From JBBRCE01 sp038205115 (GTDB lineage Bacteria; Planctomycetota; Planctomycetia; Pirellulales; JBBRCE01): a DNA stretch of 22,714 bases. The stretch is taken from the NCBI GenBank assembly GCA_038205115.1, contig JBBRCE010000071.1:1-22714 (forward strand), written 5' to 3'. The translations under genes and the position numbers were made by a program. Below the pieces are notes generated by a model. That model saw only the letters and a program-made list of their open reading frames with translations, was not told the origin of the DNA and searched no databases. Of the stretch, positions 1-7,313 are shown one piece after another (the first letter of the stretch is position 1; every line of letters begins with the position of its first letter).

Positions 1-424
1 GCTTGCCGTCGGCATTGGAGGTGTAACCCGCGTCAATCCAGCCGTTGATCGTCAGATCGTGGCACTTCATGAACGGGTGCTTTTCCGGATCGAACAACTG
101 CCACGCCGGGCAGTCCGGGCAATCCAACTTCTTGCACCAGCAAGGGTTCCAGTTGCGTCCGCAATCTGGATCGCTGCTAGCAGCGGCGGGAGCTTCGGCA
201 GCGGCAGGCGCTGCGGGTGTTTCCGTCGCGGGCGTCATCGGCGCCGCGGGGGTTTTGTCGCTTGGCGACGCGCCGTCGTCGGCAGCGTAGTAGTCGTAGC
301 TACCATAAGCGTATGCGGTGGGCTGCGCCGTCCGAGATTGGCGCTGGCCGCTCTGTGCATTGGCCGTGGCGGCTGACATGCCGCAGGCCATGGCGATACA
401 AATCGCCATTTTCGTAAACTTCAT
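1..424 (-). CDS. Exported porin-like outer membrane protein, N-terminal part (BBP2-like)
   Basis: This is the first 141 codons of a gene that runs off the left edge. The protein starts MKFTKMAICIAMACGMSAAT and has a clear signal peptide with a likely cut after ATANA, about residue 23. A low-complexity linker rich in Ala, Pro, Thr and Glu follows (about residues 45-82). Then comes a Cys-rich stretch containing WNPCWCKKLDCPDCPAW and a segment GWIDAGYTSNADGK. A Gly-Trp-(Ile/Val)-Asp/Asn-Ala-Gly opening strand after a Cys/Pro-rich linker is what I associate with the planctomycete beta-barrel porin family BBP2 (OmpL-like). That family assignment is an inference because the barrel itself is outside the window. 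The ATG at 424 is supported by GGAG eight bases upstream and by the signal peptide beginning there. The gene stands alone, with a 418-bp gap before ftsY. Confidence 0.72.
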   Translation of the reverse strand, partial: MKFTKMAICIAMACGMSAATANAQSGQRQSRTAQPTAYAYGSYDYYAADDGASPSDKTPAAPMTPATETPAAPAAAEAPAAASSDPDCGRNWNPCWCKKLDCPDCPAWQLFDPEKHPFMKCHDLTINGWIDAGYTSNADGK

Positions 425-842
425 ATCCGTTACTCCAATCCTTGAGGAAACGGGGATCGGTGCGAGCGGTCTCGCACCTTCCGGGGTGGGCCAACATGGC
501 GGGTGGCTTGGGCGGAACCGCGTGACGAAACTTCGTCAGGCTCCAACTGCCACTTGTGCTATCGGCCCTCGTTTCAAACGAAATTTACATCAAAGCACGC
601 ATTTCAGGCATTGCTGGCGCGCTCGGAACGGTCCGGTTGGCAATCATTGACGGCTAGTCAAGATCTGCCGGACGACCACTTGTCAAACCTTGACGGCTGC
701 ACAAAGAATGCCGCCTTGCAGTGTGCGCCGCTGGTAACGATCAGACGGCCAAAACGGCCGCGCGCAAGCGCCTGATCGAGTGTGATCCGACGCCAGCCCA
801 ATGCGCCGCGCCGCGCCAAACTGCTGGCGCTCGACGCTAGGA
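425..842. other. Intergenic stretch between the porin-like gene and ftsY
   Basis: I see no convincing gene here; the short open frames have no ribosome binding site and no recognisable protein character. Besides the hairpin at 459-478 it holds a cluster of TTGAC/GTCAA sites between 647 and 694. These are TTGAC-5nt-GTCAA at 647-661 and GTCAA-3nt-TTGAC at 682-694, with the nonamer TTGACGGCT occurring twice (647 and 690). An imperfect, long stem can be drawn at 739-777 about 65 bases past the ftsY stop codon, with no T-run. Confidence 0.4.
459..478 (-). promoter_or_regulatory. Perfect hairpin in the leader of the porin-like gene
   Basis: The arms GGTGCGAG and CTCGCACC pair perfectly (8 bp) around the 4-nt loop CGGT. 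The hairpin lies 34 bases upstream of the ATG at 424, and the ribosome binding site (GGAG) falls between it and the start codon. It probably sits in the 5' untranslated leader, where it could stabilise the message or bind a regulator. It has no following T-run, so it is not a typical terminator. The role is not known from sequence. Confidence 0.4.
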
Positions 843-1862
843 TCAAATGCCGCCGGACAGACCGGCAAACAGTGCGTCCACAAACGCGTCCGGTTGAAAT
901 AGGGCCAAGTCTTCAGCCTTTTCGCCGACCCCAATGTATTTAACCGGCAGTCCAAATTGCCTGCGGATGGGCACCACCACGCCGCCCTTGGCGGTGCCGT
1001 CGATCTTGGAGAGCACGATGCCGCTGCATTTGACGGCTTCTGTAAAACCTTTGGCCTGACTAAGACCGTTCTGGCCGCTGGTGGCATCGAGCACCAGCAG
1101 CACTTCGTGGGGTGCTTCGGGAATTTGCTTGGTGATTACGCGCTGAATCTTGCTCAACTCGGCCATCAGATTCTGCTGAGTTTGTAAACGTCCCGCGGTA
1201 TCGATGATGCAAACATCCGCCTGATTCTTGATGGCCGTCGCCACTGCGTTGAAGGCCACGCTGGCCGGATCGCTGCCGGGATTGCCACGGACAATCTCCG
1301 CGCCCAATCGGCTGGCCCAAATGGTCAATTGCTCGACCGCCGCGGCGCGGAACGTGTCGCCGGCGCCGAGCACGACTTTTTTGCCCTGCGAGGTAAACAG
1401 ATAGGTCAGTTTGGCGATGGACGTGGTTTTTCCGGAGCCATTAACTCCGGCAACCATGATGACCGTCAGGCCGCTGGCGGCCATCTGAACGGGCGATTCT
1501 TCTTGGGCCATGATCGAACGCAGCTTGGCTTTGATCACGTCCAAAATGTCTTTCAGATGCACGACGCGCGCGCGAAACTGCGTTTGAATTTCCGCTACGG
1601 CCTCGTCGGCCGCCTGCGGGCCCATGTCGGTTTTGAGCAAAATCGTTCGCAGTTCGGCCAGAAAATCGTCGTCGATCAACCGACCTTCCGCCTTGAATAA
1701 GTCGCGAATATCGGTGTTCAAAAACTGCGTGGTCCGCTGCAGTCCTTGCCGCAACCGCGAGAACAAACTGGCCGACTTGGCTTCCGTAGGCTGTGCGTTG
1801 GCCGCGGCGGGCGGCGTGACAGCCGGATCGGTGGGAGCTTTTTTTCTTCCAAACAATGCCAT
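843..1862 (-). CDS. ftsY: Signal recognition particle receptor FtsY
   Basis: The protein has 339 residues. It is the SRP receptor GTPase that docks ribosome-nascent chain/SRP complexes at the inner membrane. A short Ala/Pro-rich N-terminal tail (about 1-35) leads into the helical N domain (about 35-120) and the G domain. The nucleotide-binding motifs are all present: GVNGSGKT (139-146), DTFRAAA (169-175), DTAGR (221-225) and SKIDGTAKGG (285-294), plus the FtsY-typical GVGE (311-314). SKIDGTAKGG and GVGE point to FtsY rather than Ffh, and there is no Met-rich M domain. The acidic A domain seen in Escherichia coli is absent, as in many bacteria. I chose the ATG at 1862 (MALFGRKK); a TTG seven codons upstream is open but less likely. 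It follows nusB by 60 bp on the same strand and probably shares its transcript. Confidence 0.96.
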   Translation of the reverse strand: MALFGRKKAPTDPAVTPPAAANAQPTEAKSASLFSRLRQGLQRTTQFLNTDIRDLFKAEGRLIDDDFLAELRTILLKTDMGPQAADEAVAEIQTQFRARVVHLKDILDVIKAKLRSIMAQEESPVQMAASGLTVIMVAGVNGSGKTTSIAKLTYLFTSQGKKVVLGAGDTFRAAAVEQLTIWASRLGAEIVRGNPGSDPASVAFNAVATAIKNQADVCIIDTAGRLQTQQNLMAELSKIQRVITKQIPEAPHEVLLVLDATSGQNGLSQAKGFTEAVKCSGIVLSKIDGTAKGGVVVPIRRQFGLPVKYIGVGEKAEDLALFQPDAFVDALFAGLSGGI

Positions 1863-1922
1863 AAAACCAAATTCAATTTGCAAGAAAACCTAGGTCGGCG
1901 AAGCGGCAATTTCTGCTGGCGG

Positions 1923-2336
1923 TTAGCCGTCTTTCTTTTGATGACCGACCAGAAAACGATCCAGAATACCGTTCACAAACTGGGCCGATTGCGCCGAGCC
2001 AAACCGCTTGGCCAACTCGACGGCTTCGTTGATGGCCACACGACCGGGCGTGTCGGAAAAAAGGATTTCGTATGCGCCCAACCGCAGCACGTTGCGATCC
2101 GTGGCCGCCATCCGCAGCAAACTCCAATGGTCGGCCGTTTTTTCCAACAGCGCGTCGAGTTCCGTGCGATTTCGTCGCACGCCGGCCACCAGCGAGCGAG
2201 CCAGGTCGGCAACTTCCGGTTCACGAATGCGTTCGCTCAAAAAGGCGTCCGACTCGGCCGGGTTATGGCGCGGATTCAGATCATCCTGATACAGGATTTG
2301 CAGGGCAACCACGCGGGCTCGGCTACGTTTGGCCAT
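1923..2336 (-). CDS. nusB: Transcription antitermination factor NusB
   Basis: The protein has 137 residues, the normal length for NusB, an all-helical protein. With NusE (ribosomal protein S10) it binds boxA RNA and supports antitermination, mainly in rRNA operons. Diagnostic parts are the basic N-terminus MAKRSRARVVALQILYQDD, the central LEKTADHWSLLRMAATDRNV segment, and the C-terminal block with INEAVELAKRFGS followed by FVNGILDR. All of these match the family pattern. It lies between ribH and ftsY on the same strand. ribH-nusB neighbourhood is common in bacteria, which supports the assignment. The start ATG at 2336 fits the family N-terminus. There is a 241-bp gap to ribH, so nusB may also have its own promoter. 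Confidence 0.95.
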   Translation of the reverse strand: MAKRSRARVVALQILYQDDLNPRHNPAESDAFLSERIREPEVADLARSLVAGVRRNRTELDALLEKTADHWSLLRMAATDRNVLRLGAYEILFSDTPGRVAINEAVELAKRFGSAQSAQFVNGILDRFLVGHQKKDG

Positions 2337-2530
2337 TGATCCGTCGAACGCTCGTTTTCATGCTGGTCAATTCAACCGGGGCACTCGATCCGCCAAATTG
2401 ACGGACCGCGGTGCCAGCGAAACACACTCAATTCTTTCGTACCGCAGCTTAAAAAACTCCGTGCTGCTGTGCTTTTATTGCGCTCGCCAAAACATATGGC
2501 GGTTGCACGCCAACATTGCGGCCAGTCGTC

Positions 2531-2548
2531 ACAACCGGCACCGGTTGT
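2531..2548 (-). terminator. Hairpin downstream of ribH, possible weak terminator
   Basis: The arms ACAACCGG and CCGGTTGT pair perfectly (8 bp) around CA. The hairpin lies 29 bases past the ribH stop codon in the direction of transcription. There is no T-run after it, so it may slow or process the message rather than end transcription. Confidence 0.3.
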
Positions 2549-2577
2549 CCGCGTCCACGCTCGGGGGCCTGCTCTGA

Positions 2578-3051
2578 TTATTGCGGCGGAAGCATATCTA
2601 GCAAGGCCATCATCTCCAGCGCGGCCATGGCGCAGTCGGAACCCTTGTTGCCGACATTGCCGCCCGAGCGGTGAATGGCCTGCTCCAAGGTCTGGCAAGT
2701 CAGTAACCCAAAAATCACGGGTACGCCCAATTCCACCGAAGTTTGTGAGAGCGCAAGACTTACAGCGCGATTGATATATACGTCGTGAGTAGTCTCTCCG
2801 CGAATCACCGCGCCCAGGCAAACAATCGCCCCATATTCGCCGCTCTCGGCCAACTTGTCGGCCACCAGCGGAATTTCCCAAGCGCCGGGCACCCAGGCGA
2901 TGTCGATGCGGCTGGAATCCACCGCGTGGCTGGCCAACGTGAGCATGGCACCGTCAAGCAACCGCTGCGTGATCGACTCATTGAACCGCGAAACGACAAT
3001 CGCCAACCGGCCTTGCGCCTGGGCGGGATTTCCTTGGAAGACAGTTGGCAT
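2578..3051 (-). CDS. ribH: 6,7-dimethyl-8-ribityllumazine synthase
   Basis: From the ATG at 3051 the protein has 157 residues, the usual size of RibH. It condenses 5-amino-6-ribitylamino-uracil with 3,4-dihydroxy-2-butanone 4-phosphate in the penultimate step of riboflavin synthesis, and normally forms pentamers or 60-mer capsids in the cytosol. Visible family signatures are RLAIVVSRFNE (15-25, substrate-stacking Phe23), the loop WVPGAWEIP (53-61), CLGAVIRGETTHDVY (78-92) with the catalytic His89, FGLLT (114-118), and the late Arg128 followed by GNKG (134-137). A GTG at 3120 would add 23 residues; I rejected it because the added part has no family character, but neither start has a clear ribosome binding site. 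It is the first gene of the ribH-nusB-ftsY run. Confidence 0.95.
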   Translation of the reverse strand: MPTVFQGNPAQAQGRLAIVVSRFNESITQRLLDGAMLTLASHAVDSSRIDIAWVPGAWEIPLVADKLAESGEYGAIVCLGAVIRGETTHDVYINRAVSLALSQTSVELGVPVIFGLLTCQTLEQAIHRSGGNVGNKGSDCAMAALEMMALLDMLPPQ

Positions 3052-3426
3052 GGCGTCCGCGACAGGTGCAGTTTCAAAGCCCTTCAATTTACCAGCTTTT
3101 GTGCAGATGGCAACGCACACCGGCGGTGCGGATCGCCGGAACGCCGTTACGCCGAAGTGCGTGGACCGGGTTCCGCTGGTGATCGCCGCAGCGGTTGTAG
3201 CGGTCTTGCGCGCCGCAAGGCTCGTTCCGGAGAGTCCGAATGTCGCGTTCGCTTAACACCGGCTATAACGCGCATGCGGTGGACCTCCGACCGTGTGACC
3301 GCAGAAAGGCGAGTATCGCTCAATCAAATTGCCAGCAGCGGACGATTGCACTTTTGGAACGCCCTGGAGCGCTGGCATGGTTGCCTGGCGCGGCGGACTC
3401 AGAAGGACTAGCGTCACGGATGAACG
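3052..3426. other. Divergent intergenic region between ribH and the lipoprotein gene
   Basis: About 375 bp separate two genes pointing away from each other, so promoters for both should lie here. I see no believable coding sequence. A small perfect hairpin, CTTGCG/CGCAAG with a 3-nt loop, lies at 3205-3219. I could not pick promoter boxes with confidence. Confidence 0.4.
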
Positions 3427-4818
3427 ATGGATCGCAACAAACGCGTATTTGCCACACGTTTGAGCGCCGCCTGCTTAAGCGCGGCACTCTTGACAGGCTG
3501 CGATTCCGCACCACCGGCCACGCAACCGACGGCCAACGCAAAGCCGGCGGCCACGATCGTCTATAATCCGGCCACCAACCAAGCCGGTGTCACCCAAGTC
3601 TCGGATCAGGCCGCGGCGCGCATCATCGCGCCGGTCGACAGCGCCTTCGAACGCTTAGCGATGTTGCTGCCGCCCATTGCCGACGACGGGCCGGAGTTGA
3701 GCATGCCCGGCAGCGAACAGCCGCAAAGCGTGTTGACCGGTCACAGCGATTCCGAATTTCCCACCCGTAACGAATTCGAAGCGCTCAGCGGCAAGCCGGC
3801 CATGCTGGTTCCGCAGGCTAGTTCAATTCCCGTCGTGGCAGAACCTTCGCGTCCGGCGGAGTTGCCGCCAGCCAGTCGCATCGTGCGAACGACCGAACTC
3901 ATGAATGTCGGACAACGAGCCGAAGCGCAAGTTCGCGTGGGCTTCGAATTGGCCGAACGCGGCGCCGTGTATTCGGCAAAGATCGAATTCACGCAGGCGC
4001 TAGAAACACTGGCCCAAACTTACGACGCCCAACTCGGTTCCAACATCCACGCCAAAGCGCTGGCCGCCGGCTTGCGGGCGCTGCAGGAGTCGGACGATTT
4101 TCTCACTCGCGACGGCCAATTGCAATCGGACGTCAACGTGCCGCTGGTGGTGGCCGGGCATCAAACGCCCGTCTTGCAAGGCGATGCCGAATACCTCACC
4201 AAGATTTCGCCGCTACAGGCCGTACAGCAATATCTGACCTACGCCCAGCAGCAACTTTCGCTGGCGGCGGGGCCAGAACCGGCCGGTTCGCTCGCGCTCT
4301 ATGGGCTGGGCAAACTCTACACCGGCTCCGATCGCGTGCGTGGCGCCGCGGCGTTATTGTCGCCGCCCAAGGCCGTGGTGTTCCATCAGGCGGCCTTGAT
4401 GGCGAATCCCAAGAATTTCTTAGCCGCCAACGAACTGGGCGTGCTGTTGGCCAAGTTTGGCCGCCTGCCAGACGCCAAGCGATTGCTGCTGATGAGCGTG
4501 ACCGCACACGGTCAGGCGGCAGCCTGGCGCAACCTGGCCGTTGTGCATCAGAGCCTGGGCGAAGCCGATTTATCACGTCGAGCCATGGAAGAAGCGCGGC
4601 TGGCCGACCTGGCCGCGCCGCGCTCGCCCACCGCGCCCTACCAGTTGCAGTGGGTCGACGCAGCTACGTTTGCCCGCGACTCGGTGGCCCGCAGCGGTGC
4701 CAACGATGCATCGGCGTCCAGCGCCAAACCCGCGACACCACCGTCGACCACGCAACCGCCGGCCGGCGCTCGAAAGTCTCTGGCCGAGCAGATGCCTTGG
4801 TCGGCAACACGGCGATAA
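3427..4818 (+). CDS. Lipoprotein with tetratricopeptide-like repeats
   Basis: The protein has 463 residues. The N-terminus is a lipoprotein signal with lipobox LTGC, so Cys25 should be lipidated after cleavage and the protein anchored to a membrane. Residues 26-150 are Pro/Ala-rich and probably unstructured. The rest is helical: residues about 160-250 resemble a pair of helical repeats, and about 315-395 read as two TPR units (AALMANPKNFLAANELGVLL, then AWRNLAVVHQSLGEADLSRR). The last 40 residues are low-complexity. TPR lipoproteins commonly scaffold envelope complexes. The next gene, only 39-72 bp away, encodes a polysaccharide export protein, so a role in assembling or steering an exopolysaccharide export machine is a reasonable inference. 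The exact function is not recognised. Confidence 0.85.
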   Translation: MDRNKRVFATRLSAACLSAALLTGCDSAPPATQPTANAKPAATIVYNPATNQAGVTQVSDQAAARIIAPVDSAFERLAMLLPPIADDGPELSMPGSEQPQSVLTGHSDSEFPTRNEFEALSGKPAMLVPQASSIPVVAEPSRPAELPPASRIVRTTELMNVGQRAEAQVRVGFELAERGAVYSAKIEFTQALETLAQTYDAQLGSNIHAKALAAGLRALQESDDFLTRDGQLQSDVNVPLVVAGHQTPVLQGDAEYLTKISPLQAVQQYLTYAQQQLSLAAGPEPAGSLALYGLGKLYTGSDRVRGAAALLSPPKAVVFHQAALMANPKNFLAANELGVLLAKFGRLPDAKRLLLMSVTAHGQAAAWRNLAVVHQSLGEADLSRRAMEEARLADLAAPRSPTAPYQLQWVDAATFARDSVARSGANDASASSAKPATPPSTTQPPAGARKSLAEQMPWSATRR

Positions 4819-4890
4819 ATCTGATTTTCTGAACCTACCACGGCATTTTTCCCGACGGTGTTTACCGTGAACCGCACGAACCCTTTGCGA

Positions 4891-6171
4891 ATGATTACGA
4901 TGCAGCGCTCGATGAAATGGGCCGCGGCCGGCTTGCTGTTCGCTGTCGTGGCATACTGCGTGAGCAACGTGCGACCGGCCGAGCAATCCGCCGAAGCTGT
5001 ACGCCCGCTGAACATCAGCCGCGTGTCGACGTTCGACGGTCCAGCGGCAATGTCATCCGGATCGATCCGCCCGGCCATCGTGCATCGCGACTCGCAAATT
5101 CAACTCTGCCAGGCACTCGGCCCCGCGGCCCCCTGCGCGATCCAAGGCGTCGATTGTTCGAGCTGCAACGGCTGCTGCCAACGCGGCTGGGAAGGCATGA
5201 GCGCCATTCCGTTTCAGGCTTACGCGCAAGGCGAGTACGTGGGGCATGCACGCACGCAGCATGTGCAAGAATACCGCTTGCGCCCGGATGATGTAATCGA
5301 ATTCGTCTACAGAATCACGCGCGAAGAGACCAGTGCGCCGTACCAATTGCAGGTGGGTGACGAAATTCGCGTGGAGTCCGTCACCGATACCGCGCTGGAT
5401 CGGCAATTGGTCATTCAGCCAGACGGCACCATCACGCCGCGGCTGCTGGGCCAGATCAAAGCCACCCATCACACCGTCAGCCAGCTTCGCGACGAATTGG
5501 AAAATCTGTACGGCAAATACTACAAAGACAAAAAGGTGGTCGGCATCAGTGTCACGCCCACCAAGGTCAACACTAAGTTGGAAGACCTGCGGGCGGCGGT
5601 TGACGCACGCGCCGGCACCGGCGGACAAAACCGCATCTCCAAAGTCACTCCAGACGGAACCATCAGCCTGCCGGCCATTGCGCCGGTCATGGCGCAAGGC
5701 CTGACGTTGATCGAATTGCAGCGCGAGATCAACGCCCGTTATTCCCAAGTGGTCGAAGGCATTGAAGTCACGCCAGTGCTCACGACCCGCGCCGCGCGCT
5801 TCATCTATGTGGTGGGCGAAGTCCGCCTGCCGGGCCGTTATATCATGGAAGGCCCGACGACCGTGATGCAAGCCATCTCGTTGGCCGGCAGTTGGAATGT
5901 CGGTGCGAATCTGCGGCAGGTGGTGGTGTTTCGTCGTGGCGACGACTGGCGACTGCTGGGCACCGTGCTGGATCTGGGCGGCGCGCTCAACGGCACCAAG
6001 AGCTGCCCGGCCGGCGAAATCTGGTTAAGCGATTCGGATCTGGTAATTGTGCCCAAGTCGTTGATCTTGCAGATGGACGACTTCATCAGCCTGGTCTTCA
6101 CGCACGGCGTCTACGGCGTGGTGCCATTCAGCACCAGCTACTCCTACGGGCAAACCTCGTCTCTCCGGTAA
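4891..6171 (+). CDS. Polysaccharide export protein, Wza-like (Poly_export/SLBB)
   Basis: From the ATG at 4891 the protein has 426 residues. It starts with a signal peptide (MITMQRSMKWAAAGLLFAVV); a GTG at 4858 would add 11 residues and neither start has a clear ribosome binding site. After a Cys-rich stretch (CSSCNGCC, about 133-140 of the mature region numbering from the GTG) comes the block AQGEYVGHART and EYRLRPDDVIEF. There follow export-domain repeats (YQLQVGDEIRVESVTD, VIQPDGTITPRLLGQIKATH, then VTPDGTISLPAIAPVMAQGL) and a C-terminal SLBB-like part (YVVGEVRLPGRYIMEGPTTV, about 310-330). Such proteins form the outer-membrane or periplasm-spanning channel for capsule/exopolysaccharide. 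There is no good lipobox: the Cys after the hydrophobic stretch follows VAY. It forms a likely operon with the lipoprotein upstream. The kinase/chain-length partner (Wzc type) is not in the window. Confidence 0.9.
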   Translation: MITMQRSMKWAAAGLLFAVVAYCVSNVRPAEQSAEAVRPLNISRVSTFDGPAAMSSGSIRPAIVHRDSQIQLCQALGPAAPCAIQGVDCSSCNGCCQRGWEGMSAIPFQAYAQGEYVGHARTQHVQEYRLRPDDVIEFVYRITREETSAPYQLQVGDEIRVESVTDTALDRQLVIQPDGTITPRLLGQIKATHHTVSQLRDELENLYGKYYKDKKVVGISVTPTKVNTKLEDLRAAVDARAGTGGQNRISKVTPDGTISLPAIAPVMAQGLTLIELQREINARYSQVVEGIEVTPVLTTRAARFIYVVGEVRLPGRYIMEGPTTVMQAISLAGSWNVGANLRQVVVFRRGDDWRLLGTVLDLGGALNGTKSCPAGEIWLSDSDLVIVPKSLILQMDDFISLVFTHGVYGVVPFSTSYSYGQTSSLR

Positions 6172-6189
6172 TCCGCTGGCGGCCATCGC

Positions 6190-6218
6190 TTGAACACCGC
6201 TCGCGATGTTGATAACAT
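6190..6218 (+). promoter_or_regulatory. Possible sigma-70-type promoter before the zinc-ribbon gene
   Basis: TTGAAC (6190-6195) and TAACAT (6213-6218) are separated by 17 bp, each matching four of six consensus bases. The start codon at 6271 is about 45 bases past the expected start of transcription. This would allow the third gene to be expressed apart from the export gene upstream. Confidence 0.3.
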
Positions 6219-6270
6219 ACTCGCCGAGCGACCGGTTGGGTGATCCGCCGCTGGGATGGGGAGATCGGTG

Positions 6271-7056
6271 ATGTCGATCGTCTGCAAATGCGCGTGCGGC
6301 GAAACCTTCGAAATTGCGGAGGCCTTGGCGGGGCAACGCGTGCTGTGTGGCAAATGCCAACCATTGGACACCGCGACGGTAGCGGACATTTCTGACGAAA
6401 TCGTCGTTGAGATGTTGCCGGACGATCATGTAATCGCGCTCGCGGACGATGAGGTGTTGGTGTTGCCGGTGAGCGTTTCGCCGTCGATTCTGCATCCGGT
6501 GGCGTTGCCGCGCACGGCAGTCGTTCCGTCGCGATACGCCGAACTGAAACTGAAAGCCAAGCCTCGGCTGGCAGCGCCTGTTTCGCAGGCCGTGTTGCAA
6601 CCGGCGACCCAAATCCAGGTCGCGTCAGCGTCCGGCAAAGCGGTGGAGGTCGCCAACGCGACTGCGAATTCCGCAGTTGACGCATCAGCACGGAATGATG
6701 CTGAAGCGCTACCCGCCGCGCAATCCGAGGCACCTTTCGTCGCTACGTTCAGCCCACTGCCACCCGCCGGTTATCGACCGCCTGTGGAAGAAGATTGGTC
6801 GCGGGCGGCCGTCGCGCCGGTTCACAACGTGCCACGCGCGCCGATCGAGTTCCGGGGGATCAAGAATTATCTCAAAGCGGACCGTGAGTCCGACGACGAA
6901 AGTAACCTCGCCTTACTGCTGGGAATTGTGATGATCGTCGGCGGCTTAAGTCAGATCTTCAACCCCTGGGCGAATGCCATGTTCTGGTTCGGCGGGCTCA
7001 TCGTTTTTCCGCTGGGCCTGATTGCCGTTGTTCGCGGTCTGGCATTTCGCAAGTGA
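6271..7056 (+). CDS. Zinc-ribbon protein with two C-terminal membrane helices, unknown function
   Basis: The protein has 261 residues and I do not recognise its specific family. The N-terminus MSIVCKCACGETFEIAEALA with CGKC at 26-29 is a CxCxC...CxxC pattern, a small zinc ribbon of a kind frequent at the start of planctomycete membrane proteins. Residues about 31-200 are Ala/Val/Pro-rich without recognisable domains. Two hydrophobic helices follow (about 212-230 and 235-257), and the protein ends in RGLAFRK, so the ribbon and the linker are probably on one side of the membrane. The start at 6271 is chosen because GGGGAG lies seven bases upstream; an ATG at 6256 overlaps that site and is unlikely. 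It lies 99 bp after the polysaccharide export gene, so a role in envelope biology is possible but not shown. Confidence 0.8.
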   Translation: MSIVCKCACGETFEIAEALAGQRVLCGKCQPLDTATVADISDEIVVEMLPDDHVIALADDEVLVLPVSVSPSILHPVALPRTAVVPSRYAELKLKAKPRLAAPVSQAVLQPATQIQVASASGKAVEVANATANSAVDASARNDAEALPAAQSEAPFVATFSPLPPAGYRPPVEEDWSRAAVAPVHNVPRAPIEFRGIKNYLKADRESDDESNLALLLGIVMIVGGLSQIFNPWANAMFWFGGLIVFPLGLIAVVRGLAFRK

Positions 7057-7164
7057 ATTTGGCGAGATTCGCGCAGGGACATGTTGAGCTCGTAATGCAG
7101 CCCTCCGCGGATTGAATCGTTCGAACAATTGATTCGACAACGGTCCGGAGCCGTCGTCCGCTTC

Positions 7165-7205
7165 GCTCAACGCCACGAAATGCCGCCGTCAGGTTTGGCG
7201 TGAGC
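7165..7205 (+). promoter_or_regulatory. Inverted repeat upstream of the J-domain gene
   Basis: GCTCAACGCCA (7165-7175) pairs with TGGCGTGAGC (7196-7205) as a 10-bp stem with one bulged base and a 20-nt loop. It lies about 110 bases before the start of the J-domain gene. It does not match the CIRCE heat-shock element. It may be an operator or just a chance structure. The rest of the 257-bp gap (7057-7313) shows nothing I can name. Confidence 0.25.
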
Positions 7206-7313
7206 CGCTTGAAGCAAACGCCCCGTCGTAACTAGAATGTGAATCGATCGCGACGTTTGATTGCGGCCGATGGTTTTCCTTAAACGCAGATTAAACCAAC
7301 CTGGCAGGCATGG

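Noticed and set aside
739..777. Possible ftsY terminator
   Set aside because: The stem is long but interrupted and no T-run follows on the minus strand, so I would not call it a terminator.
3052..3120. Longer ribH start at the GTG at 3120
   Set aside because: The extra 23 residues have no family character and no ribosome binding site; the ATG at 3051 gives the usual RibH length.
5053..5871. Minus-strand open frame of 272 codons opposite the polysaccharide export gene
   Set aside because: It is antisense to clear export-domain repeats and has a His/Asp/Arg-rich composition typical of shadow frames in GC-rich DNA.
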